This document shows, piece after piece, positions 15,979-24,357 of a stretch of DNA of 37,347 nucleotides. The first letter of the stretch is position 1. The number at the start of each line of letters is the position of its first letter. Both the position numbers and the translations under genes were made by a program. The stretch comes from Candidatus Glassbacteria bacterium (lineage in GTDB: Bacteria; Gemmatimonadota; Glassbacteria; GWA2-58-10): assembly GCA_019456185.1 (NCBI GenBank), contig VRUH01000017.1, positions 1 through 37,347 on the forward strand, written 5' to 3'. The notes beneath the pieces are model-generated. The model ran no database searches, had not been told where the DNA came from, and was given only the letters and a program-made list of their open reading frames with translations.

Positions 15979-17148
15979 ATGAAATTACCACAGTATGCAA
16001 CACTCGCCGCGGTACCAGCGCTGATTTGCGCACTGCTGACAGCCATCCTGACTATCTCCGCTCCCCCCGCATACTCCGCTCGGAAAAAAGACCCGGGGTT
16101 CTTTGAAGATTTCGACGCGCAATGGCTGTTTTACAAGGGCAACCTCGGCCGCACCGCCTGCAAGAACCCCCTGATCAGCGTCCCGCTCGAACTGGCCTGG
16201 AAAAACAATGTCGCCCGCTCGATCGGCTCCACTCCGGGCGCCGGAGGAGAATTCATCTTCATCAGCACCCGCGACCGCAGGATAATAATTCTTGAGCGCA
16301 ACTCGGGTGAGCGGGTCCAGCGCCGGACATTCAAGGGCGGATTCGGCGGCTCGGTGATAATCGACGGGACCAAGATGTATTTCACTACCCGCTACCCCGA
16401 CGGGAAAGTTTACGGCACGGATATCAACACCAAGGACGACCATCTGGAGCGCAAGATCGGCGCCTCGGTAGTCAGCCCGATAGTGCACCACGACCGGATA
16501 TTCGCCTTTACCCAGCTGGGCGAGGTGGTGAGCATGAACACCGAGGCCGGCTTCCAGAACTGGAAGAGCGAGCTCGAGGGCAATATCGAGCACGCCCCGC
16601 TCTATATCGATCCTTTCCTGTTCGTCCCCACGATCCGCGGCGGGGTCTACAAACTCGGCTCCTCCACCGGCCGGACAATCGCCGAGTTTAAAACCGACGG
16701 CCTGCTGCTGGGCGATCTCAGCTCGGACGACTACTTCCTGTTCACCGCCAGCTCCGATGGGCGCGTTTACTGCCTGGAGCCGGACAGCCTGAAAGTGGAG
16801 TGGGAAGTCGATCTGGATCAGCCGCTGTTCAGTGGTCCGATTTATGCAAAGGGATATGTCTACCTCAGCGTAAGAAACGGCAAGGTGCTGAAGCTGGCTG
16901 CGCTTGACGGTTCGGAGGTATGGGAGGCGGAGCTGAATGGAATAGCTGTCGCCCCGCCGACCGTAACCGATGAGTACGTATTTACCGGCACCAAGAGCGG
17001 CGAGCTTGCGGCATTCGATATCGAGAGCGGGGAAAAGCTGTGGGAGAAGAAAATCGATGAAGGCATCAGTTGCTCCCCGCTGGTGTACATGGACTATGTC
17101 TACTATTGCACGGACAGAGGAACGGTCTATGCGTTTCATGCCAAATAA
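15979..17148 (+). CDS. Secreted PQQ-like (BamB-type) beta-propeller protein
   Basis: A 389-residue protein with an N-terminal signal (hydrophobic to about residue 32, ending PPAYSA). The rest is made of PQQ-like propeller blades, each with a G-x-(V/L)-Y-x-L/F-D/N core and a W at the blade end: RGGVYKLGSSTGRTIAEF, DGRVYCLEPDSLKVEWEV, NGKVLKLAALDGSEVWEA, SGELAAFDIESGEKLWEK and RGTVYAFHAK. Such propellers serve as scaffolds in outer membrane assembly (BamB) or as quinoprotein enzymes; no quinone-binding disulfide or metal site is evident, so a scaffold role is likelier. It is the first gene of a rightward trio, and its last 20 bases overlap the next gene, which implies coupled translation. Confidence 0.8.
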   Translation: MKLPQYATLAAVPALICALLTAILTISAPPAYSARKKDPGFFEDFDAQWLFYKGNLGRTACKNPLISVPLELAWKNNVARSIGSTPGAGGEFIFISTRDRRIIILERNSGERVQRRTFKGGFGGSVIIDGTKMYFTTRYPDGKVYGTDINTKDDHLERKIGASVVSPIVHHDRIFAFTQLGEVVSMNTEAGFQNWKSELEGNIEHAPLYIDPFLFVPTIRGGVYKLGSSTGRTIAEFKTDGLLLGDLSSDDYFLFTASSDGRVYCLEPDSLKVEWEVDLDQPLFSGPIYAKGYVYLSVRNGKVLKLAALDGSEVWEAELNGIAVAPPTVTDEYVFTGTKSGELAAFDIESGEKLWEKKIDEGISCSPLVYMDYVYYCTDRGTVYAFHAK

Positions 17149-18055
17149 AGTGACTGGGTTCGCCCTGGCCCTGGCCCTGACCGCGGGAACTTTCTCCCTG
17201 CTGGCCGCGGCCGAGCCTCCCGCCGTGCTGAGGATTATCCCGGTTCCCGGGCTGCTTCTGGTCGATGGAGACACGGTGGATACCGCGCCGGGCCCCACGG
17301 TGGAAATCGAAATCGAGCCGGGTGAGCACGTCCTGCGGTTTTTCCCCTACCATACCGCGGATCAATGGTACCACCGCTACCTGGTCTACCCGTTCAGCGT
17401 TGGCAGTGACGGCCGCCGGGAATTCGACCTGACGAGGACAGGCGTTTTCACCTTCCGCACCGACCCCCAGAGCGCCGTGCTGAGCTACCGGGGGCGCTTT
17501 CTGGGACGCACGCCCGGGGATTTCATGCTTCTGCTTGATGAAGGAGACTCCGTCCGGGTTACGCTCGAGGGTTACGAGGAGGAAGTCCTGGTTATCGACC
17601 GGCTCCACGCCGCCGGCAATACCGACATTTTCATCAGCCTTGACCCGCAGATCGCCAGCTTGAGCCCGGAAGACGATGAGTTGCGCGCATATCAGCATAA
17701 CTCGCCGATCAGGAAGCTGGTGTCCCCGGACCTGATGATCAGCCTGAGTACCGGAGTGGCGCTGCTGGCGGTGGGCGCATATTTCAACCAGAAAGCCGAC
17801 GAACATTACGAGCGCTACCAGAAACTCCTCGGACCGTCGGCCCGCGAGCAGGCTTACGACGACGCGAAGCACAACGACAGGCTGAGCAAGGCTTCATTTA
17901 TTGTCGGAGACGCGGCTCTGGGGATTTTCGGCTACCTGCTGGTGCGGCGCTTTATTTTCCCATCGCAGGAACAGAAAAATGCGGAAGGCAAGCAGCCAAA
18001 AGGCCTGTCCATGGAGTTGACAACCCGCAAGGCGCAGTTGTCTTACAGGTTTTGA
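17129..18055 (+). CDS. PEGA-domain membrane protein
   Basis: A 308-residue protein. ATG at 17129 is chosen because AGAGGA lies eight bases upstream; a second in-frame ATG follows three codons later. After a signal-like helix (about residues 8-26), two beta-rich segments resemble PEGA domains: VLRIIPVPGLLLVDGDTVD, and GVFTFRTDPQSAVLSYRGRF followed by LGRTPGDF. Two hydrophobic segments near the C-terminus (LMISLSTGVALLAVGAYF and DAALGIFGYLLVRRF) suggest membrane anchoring, with a charged stretch between them. PEGA domains are common in extracytoplasmic surface proteins of this kind, but the function is unknown. It overlaps the propeller gene by 20 bases and is 37 bases from the lipoprotein gene. 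Confidence 0.7.
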   Translation: MRFMPNKVTGFALALALTAGTFSLLAAAEPPAVLRIIPVPGLLLVDGDTVDTAPGPTVEIEIEPGEHVLRFFPYHTADQWYHRYLVYPFSVGSDGRREFDLTRTGVFTFRTDPQSAVLSYRGRFLGRTPGDFMLLLDEGDSVRVTLEGYEEEVLVIDRLHAAGNTDIFISLDPQIASLSPEDDELRAYQHNSPIRKLVSPDLMISLSTGVALLAVGAYFNQKADEHYERYQKLLGPSAREQAYDDAKHNDRLSKASFIVGDAALGIFGYLLVRRFIFPSQEQKNAEGKQPKGLSMELTTRKAQLSYRF

Positions 18056-18092
18056 GCCTCTTGGGCCACGATCCAGTCTGGGAGAGAGCATA

Positions 18093-19355
18093 TTGCAGGT
18101 CACGAATATCAATAATTTGAGCCGTCTGGTTTTGCTGGGGCTGGTTGCCTTATGCGCAGCTTGCTCCGACCGTGAACGCACGAACCCGCTCGACCCGGGC
18201 AATCCGGACAGAAACCGCGCCAATATCGGGTTCAACGCCTTGGCTGGGAACAACCAGGTCCTGATCGAGTGGAACCGGCTGGATTTTATCGACCTGGCCG
18301 GGACCAGGGTCAGGCGGATGGAGGCGGGCAGTACGGATACCGTTACCGTCTCAGATACTACTCTGCCCTTCAGCGCCACCAGGTTTGTCGACAACAGCTC
18401 GAAAAACGGCACCACGTACAGTTACCATCTGATGTTCGACGTGGTGGGCAGTAACGAGAAGCCCACAACAGTGCCCGATACGGTCACGCCGGGACCTGTA
18501 TTCAGTTGGGTGGAGCTGATCGACTACGGAGAGGTGGTTCTGTTCACACCGGATTTCCGCGACGAGGTGGTGAGCCTGGAGGTCAGCTTTTATGACGTTG
18601 TCGACATTCAGGTCGGAGCTGTAATCTGGGTTCTCGAAGCAGGCGGGACGATCCACCGCTTCCAGCGCACCGGTGAGCTGATCAGCAGCGGGGATTTGCT
18701 TAATGTCAGCGCATTCGTCTTCGACCGTCTCAATGGCGGAGTCTACGTGGCTCTTGCCGGTGAAAGCGGGCTGGTCTACTACTTCCGCGCCAACGGGGAC
18801 CTGGTCAACTCGAAAGCAACCGACAGCCGGATAACCTCGTTAGCCATCGACGGGATTGCCAACGATTTGTGGTTCGGATCGTCCGATCCGGTGATCGGCA
18901 AGCTCAATGTCCGGGCGAGCACCAACTCGTATTCTCAATTTCTCGATCCCGAATTCGACAAGCCGGAACTGGTGGTAACCGCCAGTGGGAAGTCGGGGGT
19001 CTGGATCGGCGACCGCGGCAATAACCAGGTGATAAATTTCAATACCACCGGAATTATCTGGACCAAGGGCGGCTTTAGCGCGGTCAACGACATTGCCGTG
19101 GACGATGCCGGCGATCTTTGCTGGGTGGCCGACGCCTATGCGGACCAGGTTACGGTCCTGAACGGAAGTGACGGCTCGGTAATCAACAAGCTGTCCGGTT
19201 TCGGCAACCCGTTTTACCTGGCCTACAACCGCGAGACCAACTCCGTGATTGTCAGCGGCAGTACGGGCAAGATAACGAGCGTTTCCGAACTGGGTGAGAT
19301 AAACTGGTCCGTGCAGAACCCCGACCGGACAGGTAAGATAGCGCTGGCTTACTGA
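18093..19355 (+). CDS. Lipoprotein with NHL/SMP-like beta-propeller
   Basis: A 420-residue protein starting at TTG 18093, with GGAGAGAG four bases upstream. The signal ends at LVALCAACSDRE, a lipobox-like cysteine, and the mature end ERTNPLDPGNP is a pattern I associate with lipoproteins of FCB-type bacteria. Residues about 45-130 look like a fibronectin-III-type domain (NQVLIEWNRLD, TYSYHLMFDV). The C-terminal part has repeated propeller-like blades: GGVYVALAGESGLVYYF, NDLWFGSSDP, SGVWIGDRGNNQVINF, GDLCWVADAYADQVTVL. It shows no catalytic motif. It is the third gene of the trio and probably outer-membrane anchored. Its stop converges with rsmI with a 7-base overlap. Confidence 0.75.
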   Translation: MQVTNINNLSRLVLLGLVALCAACSDRERTNPLDPGNPDRNRANIGFNALAGNNQVLIEWNRLDFIDLAGTRVRRMEAGSTDTVTVSDTTLPFSATRFVDNSSKNGTTYSYHLMFDVVGSNEKPTTVPDTVTPGPVFSWVELIDYGEVVLFTPDFRDEVVSLEVSFYDVVDIQVGAVIWVLEAGGTIHRFQRTGELISSGDLLNVSAFVFDRLNGGVYVALAGESGLVYYFRANGDLVNSKATDSRITSLAIDGIANDLWFGSSDPVIGKLNVRASTNSYSQFLDPEFDKPELVVTASGKSGVWIGDRGNNQVINFNTTGIIWTKGGFSAVNDIAVDDAGDLCWVADAYADQVTVLNGSDGSVINKLSGFGNPFYLAYNRETNSVIVSGSTGKITSVSELGEINWSVQNPDRTGKIALAY

Positions 19356-20242
19356 GGCGCCGCGCCATGTTCGTTCAGCCAGGCGCAGACAAGCGGATAG
19401 AGTCTGTTACGCCGCACACCGAGCTTTTCCGCCGCCATCGCGGCAAGCTGTCTGGCACCCAGTCCTGCCGCATCCTCCACTGACTCCAGCATTTTCGACA
19501 ACCGCTCCTCCACCTCTTGCATGTCAAGCCGCGCGTCTCCGCCCTGTTTACCTTCCACAACCAGCACCACCTCTCCGCGCACGCCCTCTTCACGCTCCGC
19601 ATATTCGACAGCCAGACTCGCCAGACTCCCCCGTGCGATCTCCTCGTAAATCTTGGTCATCTCCCGGCAGACCGCTGCCCGGCGCTCACCCAGAATCGAG
19701 GCTGCGGTTTCCAGCACGCCGGCTACTCGTCTGGCCGGGCAGAAAAACACCAGGGTGGCTTCGATTTCTTTCAGAGCGTGGAAAGTATCCTCGGTGGCTT
19801 TCTGCCTTGGCGGAAGGAAACCTGCGAAATAGAAACTGTCCGTGGGCAGACCGGCCGCGCTGAGAGCGGCGGTCAGGGCCGACGGGCCGGGAACCGGGAC
19901 AACGGTGATATCACTTTCTGCTGCCAGACGGGCCAGACGGTAGCCGGGGTCGCTGATACCGGGAGTGCCGGCATCGGTGACAAGCGCTACTGTCCTGCCC
20001 TCGGCAACCAGGCCGCAAATCCTGGCGGCCGCGGTGCGCTCGTTGTGTTGGTGATAACTGATCAGTTTCGCGCTGATACCATGGCGGGAAAAAAGCTTGC
20101 GGCTGTGGCGCGTGTCCTCGCAGGCGATAATATCGACTGCCCGCAGGATTTCCACGGCGCGGAACGTGATATCATTCAGGTTGCCCAGCGGCGTGGCCAC
20201 CACGTAGAGGCAACCCGGTTTGACCGTGAAGTCGTCCGTCAT
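19349..20242 (-). CDS. rsmI: 16S rRNA (cytidine1402-2'-O)-methyltransferase RsmI
   Basis: A 297-residue enzyme of family length. The tetrapyrrole-methylase-type fold is clear from LYVVATPLGNLNDITFRA, the ACEDTRHSRKL block, SYHQHNE, VALVTDAGTPGISDPGYRL, VVPVPGPSALTAALSAAGLP and FYFAGFLPPR, with the C-terminal CREMTKIYEEIARGSL. RsmI 2'-O-methylates C1402 of 16S rRNA at the decoding site. ATG at 20242 has a weak ribosome site; a YlbF-type gene ends 16 bases upstream, so coupling is likely. Its tail overlaps that of the opposing lipoprotein gene by 7 bases. Confidence 0.96.
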   Translation of the reverse strand: MTDDFTVKPGCLYVVATPLGNLNDITFRAVEILRAVDIIACEDTRHSRKLFSRHGISAKLISYHQHNERTAAARICGLVAEGRTVALVTDAGTPGISDPGYRLARLAAESDITVVPVPGPSALTAALSAAGLPTDSFYFAGFLPPRQKATEDTFHALKEIEATLVFFCPARRVAGVLETAASILGERRAAVCREMTKIYEEIARGSLASLAVEYAEREEGVRGEVVLVVEGKQGGDARLDMQEVEERLSKMLESVEDAAGLGARQLAAMAAEKLGVRRNRLYPLVCAWLNEHGAAPQ

Positions 20243-20258
20243 ACGGGCCGGAACCGGG

Positions 20259-20615
20259 TCAGAAGTTAGTGATTATCCGGCTCTGGGCGCCTTCCTGTAT
20301 CCCCTCGCTGATCCGGTTGTTCACACTGTTCATCAGCTTCATGTAGTTTTCCTGGCCGGAGATCAGCGCCTGGATCTTGGGCTTGCCCTGCACTTCCTGC
20401 ATCGTTTCGGTGTATTCCTTGCGAGTCTCCTCGTCTATTTCCTGGCCGTCGTGCTGGGCCTTTACTACCTTCTCCTCCATTTCCTTGAGCTTGCGCATCG
20501 ACTCGAGTGTTTCCTTGTCGTCGTCCACTTCCCTGGTAGCCGCAGTGTAATATTTATATTCAGGTGTCTGGGCAATCAGCTTTCCCAGGTCTTTGGCTGC
20601 GCTCTCGATATCCAT
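20259..20615 (-). CDS. YlbF/YmcA (Com_YlbF) family protein
   Basis: Using ATG at 20615, with GGGG six bases upstream, the protein is 118 residues. An upstream GTG at 20678 lacks a ribosome site. The sequence is almost all helical and charged: a DIESAAKDLGKLIAQTPEYKYYTAA start (the family's E-x-A-x-x-L-x-x-x-I-x-x-x-P pattern), a middle of K, E and D repeats, and a YMKLMNSVNNRISEGIQ end. In Bacillus, YlbF and YmcA act with RNase Y and in competence and biofilm control; whether this one does is unknown. It sits just upstream of rsmI on the same strand, and a 174-base gap separates it from the transglutaminase-like gene. I see no clear RNA or gene in that gap. Confidence 0.75.
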   Translation of the reverse strand: MDIESAAKDLGKLIAQTPEYKYYTAATREVDDDKETLESMRKLKEMEEKVVKAQHDGQEIDEETRKEYTETMQEVQGKPKIQALISGQENYMKLMNSVNNRISEGIQEGAQSRIITNF

Positions 20616-20789
20616 CACAAACCCCGCTTGATTGAATTTAACCGGTATCTCAGTATTTTCTACTACCGTTTTATCCACTCAGGACAGCGCCTGATACGTA
20701 TTCACCGATCCAGGTTCCGTTCTCCTGACGGCTTTTTCAAGTTTGATAATACCTCACAAACATAACATTGTCAACCTCGTCCGAACCCC

Positions 20790-22520
20790 TTATTTCCCCC
20801 AGGGCAGTTCCGCCCTGCCGATTTCAACCAACCTGAAATCGTCGGCCCACACGGTGCCGCTCATCACCTGGATACCCACCGAAACATGGGTGGTTTGAGT
20901 TCCCAGGCGCGTTTCGATCCGGTACGGCCGCCACTGCCTGTCCACGGTTGCCCTTGTGTGGCTGACCGCCTGACGGCCTGCCCCGCCGGGGGAATTGTCC
21001 ATCACGAAAAGAGTCACCTCCCGGCGGTCGCTCTCAGCGCGCAGCCAGACAGTCAGGCGCACGTCGCTGGCCGGGTTGACCCTGAACCGCGCGCTGGACA
21101 GCTTGGCCCATATCGGCGGGTCGGCAAGCTCGATACGCCAGCAGAAAGTACCGTTGTTAGGATTCTCGGGCAGCGGTCCCCAGAGTTTCGGGAGCTGGTA
21201 CTGGTCGCTGACGATCAGGTGCCAACTGTCGGCGGGGAGGCTGTCGGTGCGGATGAAATATCCGCCGGCCTCCTCGAACCCAGAGTCCGGCACCTGGATC
21301 GATTCCACGGCCTCATAGGCCAGTTCGGCAGGCTCGTAGCGCAGCTCCACCACGCTTTTCGGCCCCCTCCTGCCCCACTTGTTGCGGGAGACCACTTCCA
21401 GCCGGTTCTTGCCGGTTTCCAGTTCCCAGAGAATGCGGCTGCCGGAAGGCCTCCAATCGCAGTCACCCATCCTCACCAGATAAGTATCGAACTCCGGCGT
21501 ATGGGTCTTGAATTCGAGGTCCAGAACGCCCTCGGTGAACCCGGGGCGGCGGAGATCGATCTCGACTTCGTTGAGCGGGAAATTCCAGTCCTGCTCGTAG
21601 CGCACCTCGGTCCCGGCGAGGATCGGCGGATCGCCGGGCTGCCACCAGCCGATATGCGGCAGGCCTGTCTGCAGGAGGTCATTGAGCTGGCTGTTCATCT
21701 GCAGAGGTGTTCCGGGCGCGCCGGCGGGCTTGGGAGCCAGGGGCGCGGAGAGAAAATCGTTGCGCGGGATATAGCGAATATGCCGGTAGACCCCGGTCTC
21801 GGCCAGGGTGCTGTCGGCGGTGCGCCAGGGGAACCAGCGGTTGGGGTTGAGATTTATCTCCCACACGCCGCTGCCGGCCAGGCTGCCCGATTCCCGGCTT
21901 AGTTTGTGAAGTTCGAGCGCACCTGAAGGTATCCCGTTTTTTCGATACAAATTCCCGGTCCAGGCGTCGATAATCACCCACTTGCCGTAGTCATCGCTCC
22001 AGTACTCAAGCGCGTGGTGCCAGTGGCAGGGCACTATCCTGCTGTGCAGCCCGATCGCGGCAAACGCCTGCATGGCCACCAGCTGTTTGTATGTGCACCA
22101 GTACTGCTCTCCCTGGTCCACGTTGTCCAGGATTTCCAGTGCGTTCCACACAGGGTACTCAATCGGCGCGGCGTGGGCCCAGCGGTTGCAGATCATCAGG
22201 GCGATCCGGCTTACCTGCTCCAGGTCGTCCCGTGCGCCGGCCAGCAGGGAATCCAGATTCAGCCGCCGTTTCAGCTCGCCCAACTGGGGGTCGTCCCAGC
22301 GCTGGAAGCTGAACGGATGTTTCGGCAGGCGGGCCGAGCCGTTGACAAACTCCGTGAAATGAATCCCGTGCTGGCCGGCCGAATCGCTCTCCGAGACCGG
22401 GATCCAGTACTCATAGCCGGCTCGCGGAGCTTCTTCCGCATGCGCGGACATACCTGCCAGCCCGGCGGTAACAGCCATGACCAGCGCCAAGACACCGGGA
22501 GTTAAGTCAAGTCTTCCCAT
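20790..22520 (-). CDS. Secreted transglutaminase-like protein with C-terminal beta-sandwich region
   Basis: Using ATG at 22520, with GGAGG five bases upstream, the protein is 576 residues with a signal peptide (about residues 1-28). A transglutaminase-like core spans about 100-190: the catalytic cysteine lies in EQYWCTYKQLVAMQAF (C142), the histidine in CHWHHALEYW (about H168-H169) and the aspartate in KWVIIDAWTGNLY (D185). The C-terminal half is beta-rich; the final 130 residues (SARFRVNPASDVRLTVWLRAESDRREVTLFV, VGIQVMSGTVWADDFRLVEIG) look like a carbohydrate-binding-type sandwich. Bacterial proteins of this kind are often proteases or peptide-modifying enzymes in the periplasm; here the substrate is unknown. 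It is not obviously part of an operon. Confidence 0.75.
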   Translation of the reverse strand: MGRLDLTPGVLALVMAVTAGLAGMSAHAEEAPRAGYEYWIPVSESDSAGQHGIHFTEFVNGSARLPKHPFSFQRWDDPQLGELKRRLNLDSLLAGARDDLEQVSRIALMICNRWAHAAPIEYPVWNALEILDNVDQGEQYWCTYKQLVAMQAFAAIGLHSRIVPCHWHHALEYWSDDYGKWVIIDAWTGNLYRKNGIPSGALELHKLSRESGSLAGSGVWEINLNPNRWFPWRTADSTLAETGVYRHIRYIPRNDFLSAPLAPKPAGAPGTPLQMNSQLNDLLQTGLPHIGWWQPGDPPILAGTEVRYEQDWNFPLNEVEIDLRRPGFTEGVLDLEFKTHTPEFDTYLVRMGDCDWRPSGSRILWELETGKNRLEVVSRNKWGRRGPKSVVELRYEPAELAYEAVESIQVPDSGFEEAGGYFIRTDSLPADSWHLIVSDQYQLPKLWGPLPENPNNGTFCWRIELADPPIWAKLSSARFRVNPASDVRLTVWLRAESDRREVTLFVMDNSPGGAGRQAVSHTRATVDRQWRPYRIETRLGTQTTHVSVGIQVMSGTVWADDFRLVEIGRAELPWGK

Positions 22521-22640
22521 CTGCTCCTCCATCTCATCTTTTACTTCAAAAACCGGTTATAATCCCATAAATACAGTCCATTGCGTCAGTTCAGCATCAC
22601 AAGCAGCACTCTCGCTTGTCCAAATCCCCTGTCCCATGCA

Positions 22641-22669
22641 TTGACATGCAGCGGCGGATGGACTAAATT
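22641..22669 (+). promoter_or_regulatory. Candidate sigma-70 promoter for the sigma-54 activator gene
   Basis: TTGACA (22641-22646), a 17-base spacer and TAAATT (22664-22669, four of six consensus) lie about 70 bases before the ATG at 22741. The -35 overlaps an inverted repeat TGCAT-TGAC-ATGCA (22637-22650), which could be an operator. No -24/-12 sigma-54 element was found here. Confidence 0.5.
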
Positions 22670-22740
22670 AAAGCGACTGCCAAAATGTCAGATATTTTGC
22701 CAAATTGCATTTTCATATCAAATAAACTTGGCCGGTTAGA

Positions 22741-24327
22741 ATGCAGCTTCAGGACTACAAACTACTGGTTACCGACAACGACCAGGAAGCCGCCTCGCGG
22801 GTGCTGGGCACGCTCAGCTCGCGCGGGATGCACGTCCGCAAGATAAGCAGGCTGCCCCGGATCGACAATCTTTCCGGGGAAGACGACGTCGTGATCGTGA
22901 TAATCACCGGCGGCCTGCATGAGAAATCGACCATCAGTTTCCTGGAGTCGATAAAATACGCCCCGGCCAGCGTGGGAGTGATCTGCCTGGCCGAACCGAC
23001 CGAGCCGAAAACCCTGGCCTGGTTCGATTCACTGGGAGTGGACGAGGTGTTCGAGAAACCGGTCAGCGGCGAGGATATCGCCCAGGCCACCTCGCGCCTG
23101 CTCGACCGCAACCGCCTGGTGGGCAGTATCGGCATCATCGGCCGCACGCCCCCGATGCGCGAGGTGATCGAACGGGTGGCCCAGTACAGCCAGGTCAACA
23201 GCATGGTGCTGATCAGCGGCGACAGCGGCACCGGCAAGGAACTGGTCGCCCAGGCCCTGCACAGGCTGAGCGCCCGGCGGCACCAGCAGTTTATCGCGGT
23301 CAACTGCGGGGCGATTGCCGAGGGCGTGCTGGAAAGCGAGCTGTTCGGCCACGAGAAAGGCTCGTTCACCGGGGCCTCCAGCCTGCGCAAGGGGTATTTC
23401 GAGATCGCCGACGGGGGAACGATATTCCTCGACGAGGTCGGCGAGATGCCGCTTGGCGTGCAGGTCAAACTGCTACGCGTGCTGGAGGAGAAAGAATTCA
23501 TGCGCGTGGGCGGCAGCAACCGGATCAGGGTCAACGTCCGCGTACTGGCGGCAACCAACAAGGACCTGGAACTGGAGGTGGAGCGCGGGGCGTTCCGCCG
23601 CGACCTCTACTACCGGCTCAAAGTGCTCTCGGTCGTCATCCCTCCCCTGCGCGAGCGGCGCGAGGATATTCCCCTGCTGTTTAACTCTTTCATCAAACAA
23701 TTCTCGCGGGAAAACGATAAAACCTTCGCCGGGATCGACCCCGAGGCCCTGGAGATCCTGAAAAATTACGACTGGCCGGGCAATGTCCGCGAGCTGCGCA
23801 ACCTGGCCGAGAGCATGGTGGTCTTAAGCCTGGGCAACAGGATCAGGCCCCACGATATCCCGGAGCAGATTTTCCGCCGCGGCGATCCCGGGCGGCTGCT
23901 GCCGATCCCCTACGGCCTGGAAACCGAACAGCGCGGCGGGCGCGAGGCCATGGAGCTGGGCCTGCTCTACCAGGCGATTATCGGCATGCAGAAAGAACTG
24001 CGGGAGCTTAAACGGATAATCGCCGGGGACAGGGAGAATGTCTCCAGGCCAACCTACGCCGCCGCCGGCCGCCCGGAGACTCCGGCTGCGTACGATAGCG
24101 GCGGCGGCGAGGACCCGCACGACATCTCGGCCCTGGGCAGCGTGCGTTTCGAGGAGGGCGAGGAACAGCCGGCCGCCGCGGGCGCGCGGAGCATGCGCGA
24201 GGTGGAGAAACGGGCGATTGCGCGGGCGCTGGAGGAGGTGGACGGCAACCGCCGCAAGGCCGCCGGACTGCTGGGGATCGGGGAAAGGACGCTGTACAGG
24301 AAAATTGGGGAATATGGGTTGAAGTGA
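22741..24327 (+). CDS. Sigma-54-dependent activator (AAA+, Fis HTH) with degenerate receiver
   Basis: A 528-residue regulator. Residues 1-125 have a receiver-like fold (YKLLVTDNDQEAAS, then GVDEVFEKPVSGEDIA, whose lysine fits the conserved receiver K), but the strand where the phosphorylated aspartate should sit reads DDVVIVIITGG, with no aspartate at that point. The AAA+ core has Walker A GDSGTGKE (160-167), the sigma-54 contact loop GSFTGA (207-212, a variant of GAFTGA), Walker B GTIFLDEVGEM and the R-finger region. The C-terminus (about 484-528) is a Fis-type helix-turn-helix (NRRKAAGLLGIGERTLYRKI). Such proteins remodel closed sigma-54 promoter complexes using ATP. Control here probably does not rely on phosphorylation. 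The ribosome site is weak. An AT-rich gene follows 30 bases later. Confidence 0.9.
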   Translation: MQLQDYKLLVTDNDQEAASRVLGTLSSRGMHVRKISRLPRIDNLSGEDDVVIVIITGGLHEKSTISFLESIKYAPASVGVICLAEPTEPKTLAWFDSLGVDEVFEKPVSGEDIAQATSRLLDRNRLVGSIGIIGRTPPMREVIERVAQYSQVNSMVLISGDSGTGKELVAQALHRLSARRHQQFIAVNCGAIAEGVLESELFGHEKGSFTGASSLRKGYFEIADGGTIFLDEVGEMPLGVQVKLLRVLEEKEFMRVGGSNRIRVNVRVLAATNKDLELEVERGAFRRDLYYRLKVLSVVIPPLRERREDIPLLFNSFIKQFSRENDKTFAGIDPEALEILKNYDWPGNVRELRNLAESMVVLSLGNRIRPHDIPEQIFRRGDPGRLLPIPYGLETEQRGGREAMELGLLYQAIIGMQKELRELKRIIAGDRENVSRPTYAAAGRPETPAAYDSGGGEDPHDISALGSVRFEEGEEQPAAAGARSMREVEKRAIARALEEVDGNRRKAAGLLGIGERTLYRKIGEYGLK

Positions 24328-24357
24328 GGTTGATTAAACACGTATGAGAGAAGAAAA

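Noticed and set aside
15985-17298. A 437-codon minus-strand frame opposite the PQQ-like propeller gene
   Set aside because: The propeller gene has a promoter, ribosome site, signal peptide and blade repeats; the opposing frame has none.
22681-22720. Repeated TTTGGCA boxes read as a possible sigma-54 -24 element
   Set aside because: No GC at the required spacing for a -12 element on either strand.
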